Positions 61,240 to 64,000 of a DNA stretch of 64,000 bases are shown here, one piece after another. Position 1 is the stretch's first letter; each line of letters starts with the position of its first letter. Source of the stretch: JAHEFT01 sp963766195 (GTDB lineage Bacteria > Pseudomonadota > Gammaproteobacteria > Xanthomonadales > SZUA-36); contig CAVXYY010000001.1 in NCBI GenBank assembly GCA_963766195.1, positions 62,001 through 126,000 on the forward strand, in the 5' to 3' direction. The position numbers were made by a program, and so were the translations under genes. The notes beneath the pieces are model-generated. The model made no database searches. It was not told where the DNA came from and worked only from the letters and a program-made list of their open reading frames with translations.

Positions 61240-61778
61240 TCAGTCTCCATCCACGGGGGGTTCAACCGTGTAATTGTTCTATACGCCGGGCAGTCTTCGC
61301 GGTGCGGGGACGGCAGGTAGCCGATCGACATCAGGAACTCACCGGTAATTTCGCCACCGGTGAACCGGAACGTTTTCCGGAACAGTTTTACCCAGCCGGT
61401 CTTTTCCAGCGGGTGTTGAGCCTGCAACCAGCCAGCGAATCCGCCATGGCTGTCGCGCATGTCCCGGATCACCTTTGCGTTTTCGATCGCGGCGTTCACC
61501 TTGAGTTTGTTGCGGATAATGCGGGCATCGTCCAGCAGGCGGCGCCGGTCTGCCTCGCCGTATTCAGCCACAATGTCTACATCAAAACCATCGTATGCGG
61601 CTCGAAACCCATCGCGCTTTTTGAGGATCAACCCCCAATTCAACCCGGCCTGGTTGATCTCCAGCACAAGCCGTTCAAACAGGCGGCTCTCATCGGTGAC
61701 AGGGAAGCCGTATTCGTGATCGTGGTAGGGGCCGTGAACCTCGTCTCCGACAGCAAAATCACAGTACCAGGCGGTCAT
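61236..61778 (-). CDS. tag: DNA-3-methyladenine glycosylase I
   Basis: Removes 3-methyladenine from alkylated DNA (HhH superfamily). 180 residues. The zinc snap is present: Cys and His in WYCDFAVGDEVHGPYHDHEYG, and His/Cys in LPSPHREDCPAYRTI. The catalytic Glu region FERLVLEINQAGLNWGLILKKRDGFR is also intact. The stop overlaps the PLP-enzyme start and the start overlaps the HAD-gene stop, so HAD-tag-PLP enzyme form one translationally coupled unit. Confidence 0.94.
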   Translation of the reverse strand: MTAWYCDFAVGDEVHGPYHDHEYGFPVTDESRLFERLVLEINQAGLNWGLILKKRDGFRAAYDGFDVDIVAEYGEADRRRLLDDARIIRNKLKVNAAIENAKVIRDMRDSHGGFAGWLQAQHPLEKTGWVKLFRKTFRFTGGEITGEFLMSIGYLPSPHREDCPAYRTITRLNPPWMETE

Positions 61779-62530
61779 TGCGCCGATCCGGATTCTGCAG
61801 CAACGGCAGACGCCATCTCCGCCATGGAGTGAAACAGGTAATCCGTTTCCGGCACCTCGTCCAGTCTTGCGGTCGCTCCCCAGTTACCGTGTTTTGACAG
61901 CCGCTGCCTGTCGATCCAGGCGGTAGCCAGCCCGAGCTTTTGCGCCGGCACGTGATCATGATAAAGACTTTGTGCGGTGTGCAGTATATCCGCTGGTTGC
62001 AGACCCAGGTCTCGACGAAGATGCTCGAGCATGAATTCGAAGTTCGCCGGATCCGGCTTCCAGGTGCCAATGTCTTCCGCGGTGTAAACCGCATCGAATT
62101 CTACGCCCAGCTTGCGGTTTGAAGAGATGAATCCGTCGCGGTTGACGTTGGACAGGATTACCAGCCTGTAACGCTGTTTAAGATAGCGAAGGGCTTCAGC
62201 CGAGTCCGGAAAAGCCGGCCAATGCGGCAGCGACTGGCCGAAATCCCGGTCAAGTTCCTCTGAGGTTTGCAAATCCACCTGCTGTGCCACCGCATGATGG
62301 ACCCGCTCCAGCACTTCCGGGTACAAAATGCCGGGGTTTTTGCTTTCCACCCTGCTTTCGTGAGCAGCAAAGGCTTCCAATGCAGCTTTTCTGCCGAGGC
62401 CGGCCCCGCTATTGAAAGAAATCAAAGGCTGGAAGGCATCCCAAATGCCGGTCTCCCAGTCAATGAGTGTGCCGTAACAATCAAAAGTGAGCGCCTTGAA
62501 ACTGGCGAGTGGTCGAGCATTCTCATTCAT
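61775..62530 (-). CDS. HAD superfamily hydrolase, haloacid dehalogenase type II-like
   Basis: 251 residues with HAD motif I in LTFDCYGTLIDWETGIWDAF (nucleophile Asp), motif II in VILSNVNRDGF, motif III Lys in DIGTWKPDPANFEFML, and motif IV in ILHTAQSLYHDHVPAQKLGL. The YGTLIDWETGI text is typical of the type II haloacid dehalogenase/2-haloalkanoic dehalogenase group, whose members also include phosphatases of unknown substrate. First gene of the HAD-tag-PLP enzyme unit. Confidence 0.9.
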   Translation of the reverse strand: MNENARPLASFKALTFDCYGTLIDWETGIWDAFQPLISFNSGAGLGRKAALEAFAAHESRVESKNPGILYPEVLERVHHAVAQQVDLQTSEELDRDFGQSLPHWPAFPDSAEALRYLKQRYRLVILSNVNRDGFISSNRKLGVEFDAVYTAEDIGTWKPDPANFEFMLEHLRRDLGLQPADILHTAQSLYHDHVPAQKLGLATAWIDRQRLSKHGNWGATARLDEVPETDYLFHSMAEMASAVAAESGSAQ

Positions 62531-62705
62531 CGCGGTAAATATATCTTCCCTGTCCAGAATTTCCTACAAAAGACTGCCCGTTTGCCCACTGATCGTTGCG
62601 GCCCCTGACTTTATTCTGAAATCACCCGCTTTTTACGCGAAAAGACTTCCACACCGCTTTCGAAGGGGAAATTCACAGTAACGGGGTACATTAAAGGGGC
62701 AAGTC

Positions 62706-64000
62706 ATGCAAATTAATAAAGGTTTAGAGCCATTCACAATCGCACTTACAGCCATTGTTTTCCTGCAATCGCTGTTCTCGACAGATTTTTGGATAACACC
62801 GGTATCAGCCCGCTACTACTGCGACAGTTTCTGGGTACGCCAGCCTGACCCCAACGACGTGGTCTGGCTGCCCTACAGAACCTACTGCCCGGGCGCTCAA
62901 ACCATGTCTTCAAATCCTTCCTGGTGGCTGGTTGATGACTATCCGGATGAAGACTTGCTCAACTGCGATGAGCTGTCAGTTGCCCGGGAAAAAGCAAGGC
63001 TCGAAAGCGGATCGATTTGCATTTGGGATCCGGCAGTGGAAACCGTAACCAAAATTGTTCACCAGTCACCCATTGCCTGCAATGGCAATGTGTCATTGCC
63101 GGAAAAAGATTATTTCATCGGCACAAAAGTCGAAATATTTGATCAAACCTACGATGTTGTATGCCCTGGTTATCCCACCAGCTCAATGGAAATCAGCGTT
63201 GGCACCAAATATTTCGTGCGTGAACCGGTCGGGCCCGAGGAACCGATTAACGGAAAGAACCTCGGAGCACCCTCATGCGGGCTTTCCGCGGGAAATCCTG
63301 TCAACATTGCCACCGGCAACAAGTTCGACCTGCAGCAGGATGCACTGCTACCCGGTGGATTGGTCATTTCCCGCTACTACAACAGCAGTGACAGCGCATC
63401 CCATTCATTCGGCAAGGGTTGGCGCGGGAGTTTCTCAAGAAGAATCGGCGTAGCCTTTTCAAACAGCCAGCTTGATGCCTCGTTGACGGTCGTCCGCGAT
63501 GATGGGGCCGAAAACTACTGGCGAATTGAAAACGGCGTTCCGAAGGCTCCACCCGATGCTTCAGAGAAGCTGGATGTCGTCTACCTGGATGGCGACGTTC
63601 TGGGCTTCTCCCTGGTGACCAAAAACCAGTCGATCGAAACCTATGATGCAAACGGCAAATTACTGTCCATTACGAATGAAGATGGAGAGGTTCTCAACCT
63701 TACGTATTCGGGCTCCAGGCTTTCCAAGGTAACCGCCCCTTCCGGCCGCGCGCTGAGTTATTCATATCAAACCGATGGAAGGGTTGACCGGATCATCAGC
63801 AGCAATGGTTCTGCCTGGAAGTATTATTATGACGACGCCGAAAATCTCAGCCGGGTCGAATTTCCGGATGGGGCAGCCAAGACCTATCACTATGAAGATG
63901 ATAGATTTCCGAATGCGCTGACCGGAGTTACCGATGAAAATGGAAATCGCACCAGGAGCTGGGCTTACGATGATTCCGGGCGCGCGATATTGAGCACATA
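62706..64000 (+). CDS. Secreted RHS/YD-repeat protein, N-terminal part (runs off window end)
   Basis: An open frame from ATG 62706 (AGGGG 6 bases upstream) to the window edge, about 431 residues seen. It has a Sec-type signal (FTIALTAIVFLQSLFS...VSA). A Cys/Trp-rich domain without a recognised fold follows (YYCDSFWVRQPDPNDVVWLP, SICIWDPAVETVTK). From about residue 190 comes a DUF6531-like RHS entry domain (GNPVNIATGNKFDLQQDALL, GLVISRYYNSSDSASHSFG, GKGWRGSFSRRIGV). YD repeats start near residue 320 (ETYDANGKLLSITNEDGEVL, YYYDDAENLSRVEFPDG, YDDSGRAILS). RHS proteins often carry a variable toxin tip, but that part is outside the window. An orthologous anchor for export or contact-dependent killing is unproven. 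Confidence 0.9.
   Translation, partial: MQINKGLEPFTIALTAIVFLQSLFSTDFWITPVSARYYCDSFWVRQPDPNDVVWLPYRTYCPGAQTMSSNPSWWLVDDYPDEDLLNCDELSVAREKARLESGSICIWDPAVETVTKIVHQSPIACNGNVSLPEKDYFIGTKVEIFDQTYDVVCPGYPTSSMEISVGTKYFVREPVGPEEPINGKNLGAPSCGLSAGNPVNIATGNKFDLQQDALLPGGLVISRYYNSSDSASHSFGKGWRGSFSRRIGVAFSNSQLDASLTVVRDDGAENYWRIENGVPKAPPDASEKLDVVYLDGDVLGFSLVTKNQSIETYDANGKLLSITNEDGEVLNLTYSGSRLSKVTAPSGRALSYSYQTDGRVDRIISSNGSAWKYYYDDAENLSRVEFPDGAAKTYHYEDDRFPNALTGVTDENGNRTRSWAYDDSGRAILST

Noticed and set aside
1..64000. CRISPR array, tRNA, rRNA, prophage or intact insertion sequence
   Set aside because: I scanned for regularly spaced repeats, cloverleaf-like GGTTCGA arms, ribosomal signatures, integrases and transposase ORFs and saw none convincing.

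Overview
The window is a moderately GC-rich bacterial chromosome segment, almost certainly from a gammaproteobacterium. Marker neighbourhoods typical of that class are present: pilMNOPQ divergent from ponA, rph-rdgB-hemW facing yicC-gmk-rpoZ-spoT-ridA-recG, tamA-tamB, ubiK-comM beside a PII gene, and GlnS. UbiK points to ubiquinone respiration. The genus cannot be named from this stretch. I saw no tRNA or rRNA gene, CRISPR array, prophage or intact transposase.

Left part (1-20.9 kb): lemA (cut by the window edge), glnS, a DUF368 lipid-carrier flippase (popT), a probable small structured RNA, mnmG, a Tyr-rich lipoprotein, a 69-aa protein, a DUF4239 membrane protein overlapping pepN, a PLP-dependent dehydratase/racemase, msrC, a DUF938 methyltransferase, the type IV pilus alignment and secretin operon pilMNOPQ ending in a strong terminator, and divergent ponA with an overlapping conserved hypothetical gene.

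Middle (20.9-37.7 kb): gltA, rpmE2, rph-rdgB-hemW, the yicC-to-recG run (RNA processing, GMP, RNA polymerase omega, stringent response, RidA, recombination), a TolB/TPR membrane protein, PII, ubiK, comM and a methionine-type aminotransferase.

37.7-42.5 kb is the least ordinary stretch. It holds two orphan Cys-containing secreted proteins, an SLC13-type permease, two gene remnants (a ComM C-terminus and an alkaline-phosphatase-like C-terminus), a hairpin with a GGGGTCAGATT arm, and a perfect 18-bp palindrome. It looks like a decaying accessory pocket.

Right part (42.5-64 kb): a LytTR response regulator, an RND pump with adaptor but no outer-membrane channel gene, an MBL hydrolase, tamA-tamB, a small helical protein, moaA-moaD-moaE facing moaC across a REP-type palindrome pair, a TonB-dependent receptor whose start abuts that of an arginine-deiminase-superfamily enzyme, a gamma-family PLP enzyme, tag, a HAD hydrolase, and the beginning of a secreted RHS/YD-repeat protein that runs off the edge.

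A major caveat: at least 13 single-base frameshifts interrupt otherwise well-conserved genes (DUF938, pilQ, pilP, TPR protein, ubiK, LytTR twice, moaA three times, moaD, arginine-deiminase-like, PLP enzyme). All but one behave as one extra base, often in or beside a short C/G run. This is best read as insertion-type sequencing error rather than mass pseudogene formation. I describe the reconstructed genes and give the shift positions.
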